Origin: an uncultured Merdimonas sp.
Lineage (GTDB): Bacteria > Bacillota > Clostridia > Lachnospirales > Lachnospiraceae
Direction of reading: 5' to 3'
Assembly (NCBI GenBank): GCA_944375745.1
Contig: CALWAV010000055.1
Location: 1-40,165 of the forward strand
Length of the DNA: 40,165 nt
This document shows, piece after piece, positions 33,405 through 40,165 of the stretch (positions within the stretch are counted from its first letter, which is position 1; each line of letters begins with the position of its first letter). The position numbers were made by a program, and so were the translations under genes. The notes beneath the pieces were generated by a model. The model did not search any database. It was not told the DNA's origin and saw nothing but the letters and a program-made list of their open reading frames with translations.

Positions 33405-33611
33405 AGCTGCAATTCAACCATCAGGAATTTCAGCCAGACGCAGCCAAAGCCGTTGTGAGTGTCTTCGCCAGGTAACCCTGCCTCACTCCTGTTACATAAC
33501 GGACAAGGGTATCAACTACCGGCAGAATCTTACCGATGACGAGGATTTTACGAACTGGCGAAACGAGCCGGTCGTACCAGAACTGACCGGCAAGATCATT
33601 CTGGATCGCCT
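33401..33611 (+). pseudogene. Remnant of a type III restriction enzyme Res subunit
   Basis: Starts ATG 33401, overlapping the nuclease stop (ATGA). The first 24 codons (MKLQFNHQEFQPDAAKAVVSVFA) match the start of type III Res helicase-nucleases, then a TAA at 33473. From about 33481, one frame over, the homology resumes (DKGINYRQNLTDDEDFTNWRNEPVVPEL...) and is cut off at about 33611, seven bases before the convergent response-regulator gene. So it is both frameshifted and truncated. The identification rests on remembered Res N-terminal patterns. Confidence 0.65.
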
Positions 33612-33617
33612 AATCCT

Positions 33618-34310
33618 TTATACCTTAAAGCGGTACCCGACGCCCCAGATCGTCTCGATATACTGGGGCTTTGCAGAATTCTGCTCTATCTTTTCCCGGA
33701 TTTTCTTGATATGCACCGTAACTGTGGCGATGTCTCCCACCGAATCCATATCCCAGATCTTCCGGAACAGCTCTTCCTTCGTAAACACATGGTTCGGATT
33801 CTCTGCCAGGAAGGTCAGCAGATCGAATTCTCTGGATGTGAAGTTCTTCTCCACTCCATTTACCCATACCCGGCGGGCGGTCTTGTCGATCTTGAGCCCC
33901 CGGATTTCAATGACTGTATTCTCTTTCGCGTTGCTGTTTACCAGGCGCTGATAACGGTTCAGATGGGCCTTTACGCGGGCTACCAGCTCACTGGGGCTGA
34001 AGGGCTTCGTCATATAGTCATCCGCTCCCAGGCCAAGCCCCCGGATCTTGTCTATATCATCCTTCTTTGCGGAAACCATGATAATCGGCGTATTCTTCTT
34101 CTCCCGCATCTGGCGGCAGATCTCAAAACCATCCACTCCGGGCAGCATCAGATCCAGAATCACCAGCTGAAAATCCTCATTCAGCGCCCGTTTCAATCCT
34201 GTCTCGCCGTCGGAAGCAATCTCTACCTCAAACCCGGAAAGCTCCAGGTAATCCTTTTCCAGGTCAGCAATGGCCTCTTCATCTTCCACAATCAATATCT
34301 TGTCGCTCAT
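33618..34310 (-). CDS. OmpR-family response regulator
   Basis: A 230-aa regulator: receiver domain with acidic pocket EDEE, phospho-acceptor Asp in VILDLMLPG, Lys in MTKPFSP; C-terminal winged helix (about 130-230, ending YIETIWGVGYRF). It acts as phosphorylation-controlled transcription factor for the adjacent kinase, whose gene it overlaps by 4 nt. The order kinase-first then regulator is less usual than the reverse. Confidence 0.92.
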   Translation of the reverse strand: MSDKILIVEDEEAIADLEKDYLELSGFEVEIASDGETGLKRALNEDFQLVILDLMLPGVDGFEICRQMREKKNTPIIMVSAKKDDIDKIRGLGLGADDYMTKPFSPSELVARVKAHLNRYQRLVNSNAKENTVIEIRGLKIDKTARRVWVNGVEKNFTSREFDLLTFLAENPNHVFTKEELFRKIWDMDSVGDIATVTVHIKKIREKIEQNSAKPQYIETIWGVGYRFKV

Positions 34311-35803
34311 GTCACCGGTACCTCCTGATATTTTCTGAGAACAAAGTACATAACTGTTCCCGTATTTTCCTTACTTGTAGCCCATACCTTTCCACCGTGG
34401 TCTTCGATAATCTTTTTCACGATAGACAGGCCGATTCCGCTTCCGCCCTTGGAAGAATTCCGGGAAGCGTCCGTCCGGTAAAAGCGGTTGAAGATCAGCG
34501 GCAGATCCTTGGTGGCGATTCCCTTGCCGTTATCCTCGATCTCCACCTGCACAAAATCTCCCACATCCTTTACGCGGATATTGATATAACCTTTGGGCTT
34601 GTCGATATATTTAATGGAATTGCTGACAATATTATTGATGACCCTCTTAATCTGCTCCGCGTCCGCGATAACCTGCACATCCTCATCCACATAATTAAAA
34701 TAGGCCAGCTCAATATTCTGCTCTTCCAGCTCAATGGACAATTCTTCCACACAGTCCGCAAAATATGCGCTTACATTGATGTGGTCAAAATGGTAGGGAA
34801 TCCGGTTCGTATCGATTTTGGAGTAAAAGGTCAGCTCATTAATCAGGCGCTCCATATCATTGGCCTTGTTATAAATTGTCCGGATATATTTCTCCTGCTT
34901 TTCCGGCGTGTCCGCCACACCGTCCATCAGCCCTTCCACATAGCCCTTGACTGCCGTAATGGGAGTCTTCAGATCATGGGAAATATTGCTGATCAGCTCT
35001 CTGTTCTGCTTCTCGGCTTCCAGCTTTTCCTCCGCGGATTCCTTGAGCCTGCGGCGCATTTCCTCGAAATCCGTACAGAGCTCCCCTATCTCATCGTCGC
35101 CCCCGGCCGGCATCTCAAAGTCCAGATTGCCGTCGGTAATCTTTTTCGTGGCCACCTGCAGATGATGAATGGGCGTCACAATGCTCTTATAGATCCAGGC
35201 GGTCAGAATCATACTGGTAAAGATCAGAATCATGGCCAGAACCATAATCACATCCATAATCAGCGACTCCACCTCCGGTATCATGCTGCTTATGGAAGTC
35301 ACGATGAACGCGCTGCCCTCCGCGTTATCCGTATACCGGAAATCCAACTGCCTTACCAGAGCCTGCAGGCTTCCGCCGATGTAAATTCCCATATCCTGCT
35401 CCTGGTCCGCGTCATGGGCTCCATACTCCGGCAGGCTGTCCAGAAGCTCAGTTTGATCATTTTCATTTCCCACATAAATGAAGCTGCCGCCTTTGCGCAC
35501 CACCAGGAAAGAATACCTGGTCTCCAGATCCAGATTTACTTCATCCAGATATTGGATATCCTCAAAGGCGTCCGGATCCGTCTCCGCCCTCTGCTGCATA
35601 TTGTAATAGGCCTCCCGCGTAATGCGGCTCAGCATGGCAGTGGTATTGGAGAGGGTCTCATAGGTAACATTATCAACCCCATACAGTTTCTTTATGGAAT
35701 TCATCTGATAATGACTGAAACCGAAAAATGCCACGGTCGTAAACAATACCGGAACCAGAATCAGAATCAGAAAAGTAATAATTAATTTTGAACGAAGTTT
35801 CAT
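34307..35803 (-). CDS. Sensor histidine kinase
   Basis: About 498 aa from ATG 35803 (GGTGG upstream; a GTG three codons earlier is less likely). Membrane helix 1 (about 8-30), extracellular sensor to about 185, helix 2 (about 185-210), HAMP, HisKA with phospho-His in SNISHDLKTP, and the ATP-lid domain (NNIVSNSIKYI, DNGKGIA, GSGIGLSIVKKI). It senses an unknown external signal and phosphorylates the partner regulator. Confidence 0.9.
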   Translation of the reverse strand: MKLRSKLIITFLILILVPVLFTTVAFFGFSHYQMNSIKKLYGVDNVTYETLSNTTAMLSRITREAYYNMQQRAETDPDAFEDIQYLDEVNLDLETRYSFLVVRKGGSFIYVGNENDQTELLDSLPEYGAHDADQEQDMGIYIGGSLQALVRQLDFRYTDNAEGSAFIVTSISSMIPEVESLIMDVIMVLAMILIFTSMILTAWIYKSIVTPIHHLQVATKKITDGNLDFEMPAGGDDEIGELCTDFEEMRRRLKESAEEKLEAEKQNRELISNISHDLKTPITAVKGYVEGLMDGVADTPEKQEKYIRTIYNKANDMERLINELTFYSKIDTNRIPYHFDHINVSAYFADCVEELSIELEEQNIELAYFNYVDEDVQVIADAEQIKRVINNIVSNSIKYIDKPKGYINIRVKDVGDFVQVEIEDNGKGIATKDLPLIFNRFYRTDASRNSSKGGSGIGLSIVKKIIEDHGGKVWATSKENTGTVMYFVLRKYQEVPVT

Positions 35804-35832
35804 GACTGCCACCAGCTCTGTCGTATAATAAA

Positions 35833-35858
35833 GGTATAATACCTAACGGTATTATACC
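35833..35858 (-). promoter_or_regulatory. Palindromic operator with promoter of the two-component operon
   Basis: Perfect inverted repeat GGTATAATACC (35833-35843) and GGTATTATACC (35848-35858), 4 bp apart. On the minus strand its outer arm provides an extended -10, TGG-TATAAT (35859-35851), about 50 bp before the kinase start. A site overlapping the -10 fits repression or autoregulation. Confidence 0.65.
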
Positions 35859-35952
35859 ATAGGGCCGGAAGCCGTGCTGAGAAAAGTATCATGAAAAATC
35901 TAAATTTTTTCTAAATTGGCGAAAGTGTACGCCGCCAGGCGCACAAAGAACT

Positions 35953-35982
35953 GGCCGCGGCCCCGGTTCCGGGGGCGCGGCC
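35953..35982. repeat. GC-rich hairpin
   Basis: A 14-bp stem with one mismatch (arms 35953-35966 and 35969-35982, 2-nt loop), no clean T-tract; leftward it is followed by AGTTCTTTG. It may act as a weak terminator for the GT-C gene upstream or be another dispersed palindrome. Confidence 0.55.
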
Positions 35983-35992
35983 ATAAGCGGGC

Positions 35993-36060
35993 TGCATGTC
36001 ATTCTGCCTGTCACTCTGTCTGTCATTCTGCCTGCTGCTCTTGTCTGCTGCCTGTCACTC
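35993..36060. repeat. Degenerate 12-bp tandem repeat
   Basis: Several near-copies of TGTCATTCTGCC/TGTCACTCTGTC directly after the stop of the GT-C gene, crossing into its last codons. It looks like a microsatellite-type array, of unknown role. Confidence 0.6.
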
Positions 36061-37899
36061 CGCCTGCCAGGCAGCAGCCCGTTCCGGCGACATCATTACA
36101 GTGCCTGTGCCCTGATACACCACCGTATATCCCCGGTCCGTAAACTGACCGGACAGCTCACTGGCCAGGAACTTGTCCGCCCAGTGGGCCATATAAATCA
36201 CATCCGGGAATTTATCGGGATGCAGAGCGTAATAATCATAAAGCTGCGTGCTGTTCTCATGCACCTGCCAGGTGGAGTAGCTTCCGCAGCCAGCGTCCAC
36301 ATAGAGATAGATCCAGGGCGCCACGCCTACCACCAGCAGCTCGTCCTCTTCCGTCAATTTCAGCATATCCAGCTCATTCAGCACATCCGCGTACCACTCC
36401 GCCATCTCCGGCGTGGTATAGACATCCTTCAAAGGTCCCCGCTCCATCTGGCTGGTCAGCTTCCAGACCCTTTCATCTCCCCAGGCATAGGTCATCCGCA
36501 GGAAAAAGGTCCCCGCAAACTGGAAAGCTATCACCACTGCCGCGCAGACTAGAGCTGCTCTGTACCGGAAAGACCGGCCGATGCTGAGAGCCTTCTGAGC
36601 GTTTTCCCTTACAGCCTGGACGGCAGCTTTCAAGGAACTCTGAGCCTTCTGTTCCTTCAGCCAGTCCGCCGCAAAGATCAGCCCCACGCAGGAGCACATG
36701 CCGTAGGCCACGCTGAGAGTGACGATTCCCGTATTGGTGGCATACTGCACAATCAGCGTGAAAATCATGGCCGGCAGATACCATCCGTAAAACAGCCGTT
36801 TCTCTTTTTTCTCCGTGACCAGATACACCTCCAGGCACCAGAATGCCAGAGGAAGCATCTGATAGTTTACGGTAATGTTTTCGAAAATAAAGGTATAGTA
36901 AAACATATAGGGCAGTACCGCCGCAGAGGCCAGCGCCATATAGAACACTCCGTGCCGGCACCTGTTTTTGTCAAACAGGGTGGCCGCGTATACAACACCC
37001 AAAATGCAGAACATGTATTTATAATTTTTGAAGCAGAGTTCAAAATACCGCCAGGTCTTATACCAGTAGTCCTGCTGATGCTCCGGATCGCTCATAATAT
37101 GGGGCAGATTCGCCAGCACTTCCTCCAACGTTCCCCGCTGGAAGACGAAAATCAGAAACAGAATCAGAATCAGCACCGCTCCTGCCGTCATCCAGAGAAA
37201 GCTGCTGAACCGAAGGGCCCCTTCCGGCTGGCTGCCCCGCCGTTTCCCGCGGATAGTGGCCGCCAGGCAGATCAGGCCGTAGCCCAGATACATCAGAAGG
37301 GCAAAGGGATTTGCCAGTACGATGGCAGCCATCAGAATGCCGCACAGAATATATTCCGGGATGGAATGCTCCATCTTTGCCGAAAGCACTGCCAGAAGCA
37401 CCGGCAGCAGCGCAAACTCGATGGAATTGTAGGACAGGGCGCAGATACTGAAGGGCGCAAAGATAAAAAACAGCAGCGCCGGGCCAAAGGACGCATATCC
37501 TCTTCTCTGAAACCGCAGATAGAAAAACAGCGTCAGCACTCCTGAAAAGGCCAGATAGAGAAAACGGCTGGCCATCACAATTCCTTCCGTAGAACCAAGC
37601 ATCCCCCGGAGCAGGCAGTACAGAGGATGAAGGAGAAAGGCGCAGAGCTGCTGGGTGGGATGCCAGTCGTCAATCAGGATTCCGCCTCCCCGGTAAATCA
37701 GCTCTGAAGTTCCGATAAAATACATTTCATCCGCCGTGTTGAAGCCGTAAAAGCTCCGGAATATAAAAACAAGCATTAGAATAAGAAACAGGGCGATAAA
37801 AATCAGATGCTGCTTTCTGCGGCCTGACATCCTCCGTCCTGTCTCTGGGTATTCCGAATATGTTCTGTTCCTTTGTATGTTTGTCTGTGTATCTGCCAT
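36055..37899 (-). CDS. GT-C-type multi-pass membrane protein
   Basis: A 614-aa protein with about 12 membrane helices followed by a soluble C-terminal domain (about 480-614). The first outside loop has NTADEMYFIGTSELIYRGG, resembling the acidic motif of GT-C glycosyltransferases that use lipid-linked sugars. It probably decorates surface polymers or proteins, but acceptor and donor are unknown. It shows no operon partner except the coiled-coil gene 18 bp upstream. Confidence 0.65.
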   Translation of the reverse strand: MADTQTNIQRNRTYSEYPETGRRMSGRRKQHLIFIALFLILMLVFIFRSFYGFNTADEMYFIGTSELIYRGGGILIDDWHPTQQLCAFLLHPLYCLLRGMLGSTEGIVMASRFLYLAFSGVLTLFFYLRFQRRGYASFGPALLFFIFAPFSICALSYNSIEFALLPVLLAVLSAKMEHSIPEYILCGILMAAIVLANPFALLMYLGYGLICLAATIRGKRRGSQPEGALRFSSFLWMTAGAVLILILFLIFVFQRGTLEEVLANLPHIMSDPEHQQDYWYKTWRYFELCFKNYKYMFCILGVVYAATLFDKNRCRHGVFYMALASAAVLPYMFYYTFIFENITVNYQMLPLAFWCLEVYLVTEKKEKRLFYGWYLPAMIFTLIVQYATNTGIVTLSVAYGMCSCVGLIFAADWLKEQKAQSSLKAAVQAVRENAQKALSIGRSFRYRAALVCAAVVIAFQFAGTFFLRMTYAWGDERVWKLTSQMERGPLKDVYTTPEMAEWYADVLNELDMLKLTEEDELLVVGVAPWIYLYVDAGCGSYSTWQVHENSTQLYDYYALHPDKFPDVIYMAHWADKFLASELSGQFTDRGYTVVYQGTGTVMMSPERAAAWQAE

Positions 37900-37917
37900 A
37901 ACTTTCCGCTGCTCTCT

Positions 37918-38259
37918 TTACTCTTTTTCCTGCTCCAGCAGTTCTTCTATATGTCTTCTCAGGGAAACGGCCTGATCGGTAATCCGCTCAAGCTCCTCCT
38001 GCACCAGGCGCAGTTCCCGGCACTGGGCGTCCCGGCTGTCCCGAAGCTTCTGTTCACAGGCTTCTTTCATATCCTGAAGCTCTTTCTCCCGGGTATTTTC
38101 CATATCCTGAAGCTTTTTCTCATAAAGAGCGCTCTGCTGCCGCAGAACCTTTTTCGCTGTCTGCTCCTGCCTGTCCTGCTCCTGTCTCTTCTTCTGTTCC
38201 TTCAGCCGATTCATCCCGTCCTTGTAAAGCTTCTCCAGCTGTGACACCTTCATTTCCAT
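37918..38259 (-). CDS. Small coiled-coil protein
   Basis: A 113-aa, almost entirely heptad-patterned, Glu/Lys/Gln-rich protein (EQKKRQEQDRQEQTAKKVLRQQ... to the end) with no other domain. ATG 38259 or, better spaced from AAGGGGG, ATG 38253. It lies 18 bp upstream of the GT-C gene in the same direction. I do not recognise a function. Confidence 0.6.
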   Translation of the reverse strand: MEMKVSQLEKLYKDGMNRLKEQKKRQEQDRQEQTAKKVLRQQSALYEKKLQDMENTREKELQDMKEACEQKLRDSRDAQCRELRLVQEELERITDQAVSLRRHIEELLEQEKE

Positions 38260-38296
38260 TTCCCCCTTCTGTCCGCCTTTTCTCCGCAGACAGGCT

Positions 38297-38369
38297 GCCT
38301 CTTTCCGGTATCGGAAAGAGGCTCTCCCGGGGACCGGCGGGACGGATATGCCCCGCCGGTCCCCGGGAG
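38297..38369. repeat. Two perfect hairpins between the aldolase and the coiled-coil gene
   Basis: Hairpin 1: GCCTCTTTCCG (38297-38307)/CGGAAAGAGGC (38312-38322), loop 4 nt. Hairpin 2: an 18-bp perfect stem CTCCCGGGGACCGGCGGG (38324-38341)/its complement (38352-38369), loop 10 nt. There is no T-tract in either direction. It is possibly a structured RNA or a mobile palindrome, but the high GC and symmetry also suit a transcription or RNA-stability barrier after the leftward aldolase gene. Confidence 0.7.
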
Positions 38370-38402
38370 ACTCCTCGCCGCGTCAAAATTCTGCTTCCGG
38401 AT

Positions 38403-39251
38403 TTATACCTTTCCGACACAGCCGCACATGGTCATGCGCAGCTTCACAACCTCTTTTACCTTTTCCATAGCCACCTTGCCGTACTTCTTCGGGTCAAAGG
38501 CATCCGGATTGGCTGCCAGGAATTCCTTTACGCCGTCTGTGTAAGCGATACGGAGCTCTGTAGCAAAGTTCACCTTGCAGATACCGCGCCTGATGCTCTC
38601 CACAACCGCTTCCTCGGAAAGTCCGCTTGCTCCGTGAAGCACCAGCGGAATGGAAACTACCTTGCGGATCTCCGCCAGGCGGTCCAGATCCAGCTTCGGC
38701 TCTCCCTTATATACGCCGTGGGCTGTTCCGATGGCCACTGCCAGGGAACCTACTCCCGTGCGCTCCACGAATTCCTTAGCTTCCTGAGGATCTGTGTATC
38801 CGCCGTTTCCGCCGTCCAGATCATCTTCCTTGCCGCCTACTTTTCCCAGCTCTGCTTCCACCGGAATTCCGGACGGGCGGCAGGCGTCTGCCACTGCCTT
38901 TGTCACAGCGATATTTTCCTCAAACACATTGTGGGAGCCATCGATCATGATGGAGGTGTATCCCACACGCAGCGCCCGCATAGCCAGGTCAAAGCTGTCG
39001 CCATGATCCAGATGCAGACACACCGGAACGCTGGCTTTCTCAGCTGCCGCCTTCACATTTGCCAGATACATATCCAGTCCCGCGTACTTGATTGTGGACG
39101 GAGTGGTCTGCATCATCAGCGGCGCCCGAAGCTCCTCCGCTGCCGCGATCACAGCCATTACCATTTCCATATTTTCCACATTGAACGCTCCTACCGCATA
39201 GCCGCCCTTCTGCGCGTCCAAAAGCATTTTTTCCGATGTAACAAATGACAT
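38403..39251 (-). CDS. fba: Class II aldolase, fructose/tagatose-bisphosphate type
   Basis: A 282-aa zinc aldolase: catalytic Asp and zinc His in HLDHGDSFD, MIDGSHN, EAELGKVGG, zinc His in GTAHG and LVLHGASGL. ATG 39251 is preceded by AGGAGGAAAC; the longer frame upstream is not supported. It cleaves or forms fructose-1,6-bisphosphate (or tagatose-bisphosphate) from dihydroxyacetone phosphate and glyceraldehyde-3-phosphate. The close relatives GatY/KbaY cannot be excluded; isolated context favours the glycolytic enzyme. Confidence 0.88.
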   Translation of the reverse strand: MSFVTSEKMLLDAQKGGYAVGAFNVENMEMVMAVIAAAEELRAPLMMQTTPSTIKYAGLDMYLANVKAAAEKASVPVCLHLDHGDSFDLAMRALRVGYTSIMIDGSHNVFEENIAVTKAVADACRPSGIPVEAELGKVGGKEDDLDGGNGGYTDPQEAKEFVERTGVGSLAVAIGTAHGVYKGEPKLDLDRLAEIRKVVSIPLVLHGASGLSEEAVVESIRRGICKVNFATELRIAYTDGVKEFLAANPDAFDPKKYGKVAMEKVKEVVKLRMTMCGCVGKV

Positions 39252-39355
39252 TTTTGTTTCCTCCTCAATTTCCGGATGTCCCGGCAGCATTCCGGCTGGC
39301 CGGCATCCATATTTATCCTGCACTGCTCCTTGAGCGGAGCAGCGGATTTCCTGTC

Positions 39356-39841
39356 TTACAACTCCAGCTCGATCTTTCTTCCCGTATACAGATAGGGCAC
39401 CAGTTCCACGCCCGCCGCCCGGAACATCCGCTTGGACGCCAGTGTGGCAGGAGTGTCCGCATACTTGTCCGAAGCATAGACCACAGTCTTTAAGCCGGCC
39501 TGAATAATCGCTTTCGCGCATTCATTGCAGGGGAAAAGAGCCACATAAATCTTTGCCCCTTCCAGGCTTCCTCCCCGGTAATTCAGGATCGCGTTCAGCT
39601 CCGCGTGAGTGACAAAGGGATATTTGGTCTCATTGTCCTCTCCCGTCCTTGCCCAGGGAAACTCATCATCGTCACAGCCCTTGGGAAAACCGTTGTAGCC
39701 CATGGACAGAATCTTGTTGTCCTGGCTCACGATGCAGGCTCCCACCTGGGTATTGGGATCCTTGGAACGCATTCCGGAAAGAATGGCCACTCCCATAAAA
39801 TATTCATCCCAGCTGATATAATCCTTTCGTTTTCCTTCCAT
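39356..39841 (-). CDS. comEB: dCMP deaminase (ComEB-like)
   Basis: A 161-aa zinc deaminase with HAELNA (His and catalytic Glu) and PCNECAK (two zinc cysteines). The extra segment (DDDEFPWARTGEDN...) is typical of dCMP deaminase, which makes dUMP for dTMP synthesis. It lies 104 bp before the aldolase gene and 42 bp after upp, a pyrimidine-salvage pairing common in Firmicutes. Confidence 0.93.
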   Translation of the reverse strand: MEGKRKDYISWDEYFMGVAILSGMRSKDPNTQVGACIVSQDNKILSMGYNGFPKGCDDDEFPWARTGEDNETKYPFVTHAELNAILNYRGGSLEGAKIYVALFPCNECAKAIIQAGLKTVVYASDKYADTPATLASKRMFRAAGVELVPYLYTGRKIELEL

Positions 39842-39883
39842 GAATCTCTCCTTTTCGCCCCCGCAGGACCCGCGCGGGCTTGT

Positions 39884-40165
39884 CTATTTCGTGCCGAAAA
39901 TACGGTCTCCGGCATCGCCCAGTCCGGGAACGATATAGCCGTGCTCATTCAGGTGGTCGTCCAGGGCTCCGATGTAAATGTCCACATCCGGATGAGCTTC
40001 CTGCATCTTCTTTACGCCTTCCGGCGCTCCAATGATGGAAAGCAGGCGGATGTTGCGCACGCCTCTGTCCTTGAGCATCTGAATGGCCGCCACAGCGGAG
40101 CCGCCAGTAGCCAGCATGGGGTCCACCACAAATACATCTCTTTCGCTGCAGTCCGCAGGCAGCTT
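39884..40165 (-). CDS. upp: Uracil phosphoribosyltransferase, 3' part
   Basis: C-terminal 93 codons; the 5' part lies beyond the window's right end. It contains the PRPP-binding loop ([12 protein letters not shown]) and uracil-binding C-terminus ([16 protein letters not shown]). It salvages uracil to UMP. The neighbour dCMP deaminase belongs to the same pathway area. Confidence 0.95.
   Translation of the reverse strand, partial: KLPADCSERDVFVVDPMLATGGSAVAAIQMLKDRGVRNIRLLSIIGAPEGVKKMQEAHPDVDIYIGALDDHLNEHGYIVPGLGDAGDRIFGTK

Noticed and set aside
34397..35785. 462-codon rightward frame opposite the histidine kinase
   Set aside because: Shadow frame; the kinase on the other strand has all catalytic boxes.
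35993..36060. CRISPR array
   Set aside because: Units are 12 bp and contiguous without spacers.

Overview
The window looks like a low-to-mid GC Firmicutes chromosome, most likely a Clostridia gut commensal of the Lachnospiraceae type. The grounds are: glgC/glgD as a split pair next to spoVG, a DnaD-like plus DnaC-like primosome pair, LPXTG/sortase surface genes, strong AGGAGG ribosome binding sites, and MerR and GntR regulation over TTGACA/TATAAT promoters. This assignment is inferred from gene content, not from a database comparison.

Layout, left to right. (1) 1-1640: a leftward ABC exporter operon (ATPase, permease, lipoprotein) that is visibly decaying, driven by a MerR-type promoter shared with the divergent MerR gene (1638-2477). 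(2) 2480-6240: a leftward ferric-iron/spermidine-type ABC importer. (3) 6481-9214: glgC, glgD, spoVG. (4) 9566-11906: a serine hydrolase lipoprotein and nagB. (5) 12012-20561: a nine-gene leftward operon related to the poorly understood E. coli yhf cluster (yhfZ, Y, U, T, an amidase not found in the E. coli cluster, php, yhfS, yhfX, yhfW), with three copies of a probable YhfZ operator. (6) 21193-25395: a sortase-assembled pilus locus (coiled-coil gene, signal peptidase, remnant of a large adhesin, class C sortase, LPQTG pilin, second sortase, XRE regulator). (7) 25396-26599: a 276-bp segment bounded by a perfect 16-bp inverted repeat, containing a rightward -35 element and a leftward terminator, followed by a tyrosine recombinase gene. 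I read this as an invertible promoter (phase switch) for the pilus operon, captured in the OFF orientation. (8) 26800-31849: murC, a DnaA-box cluster, a dnaD-like gene, a dnaC-like gene and a divergent PRPP synthetase gene, all rightward. (9) 31950-33611: remnants of a defence or restriction island (small HTH gene, YhcG-type nuclease split by one stop codon, start of a type III Res gene with frameshift and truncation). (10) 33618-40165, leftward: an OmpR/HK two-component system, a GT-C membrane protein, a coiled-coil gene, a class II aldolase, dCMP deaminase, and the 3' part of upp, which runs off the window.

The two most interesting systems are the putative recombinase-controlled pilus switch at 25.4-26.6 kb and the rearranged yhf-like catabolic operon with its triplet operator. 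No rRNA, tRNA, CRISPR array or complete insertion sequence was recognised.
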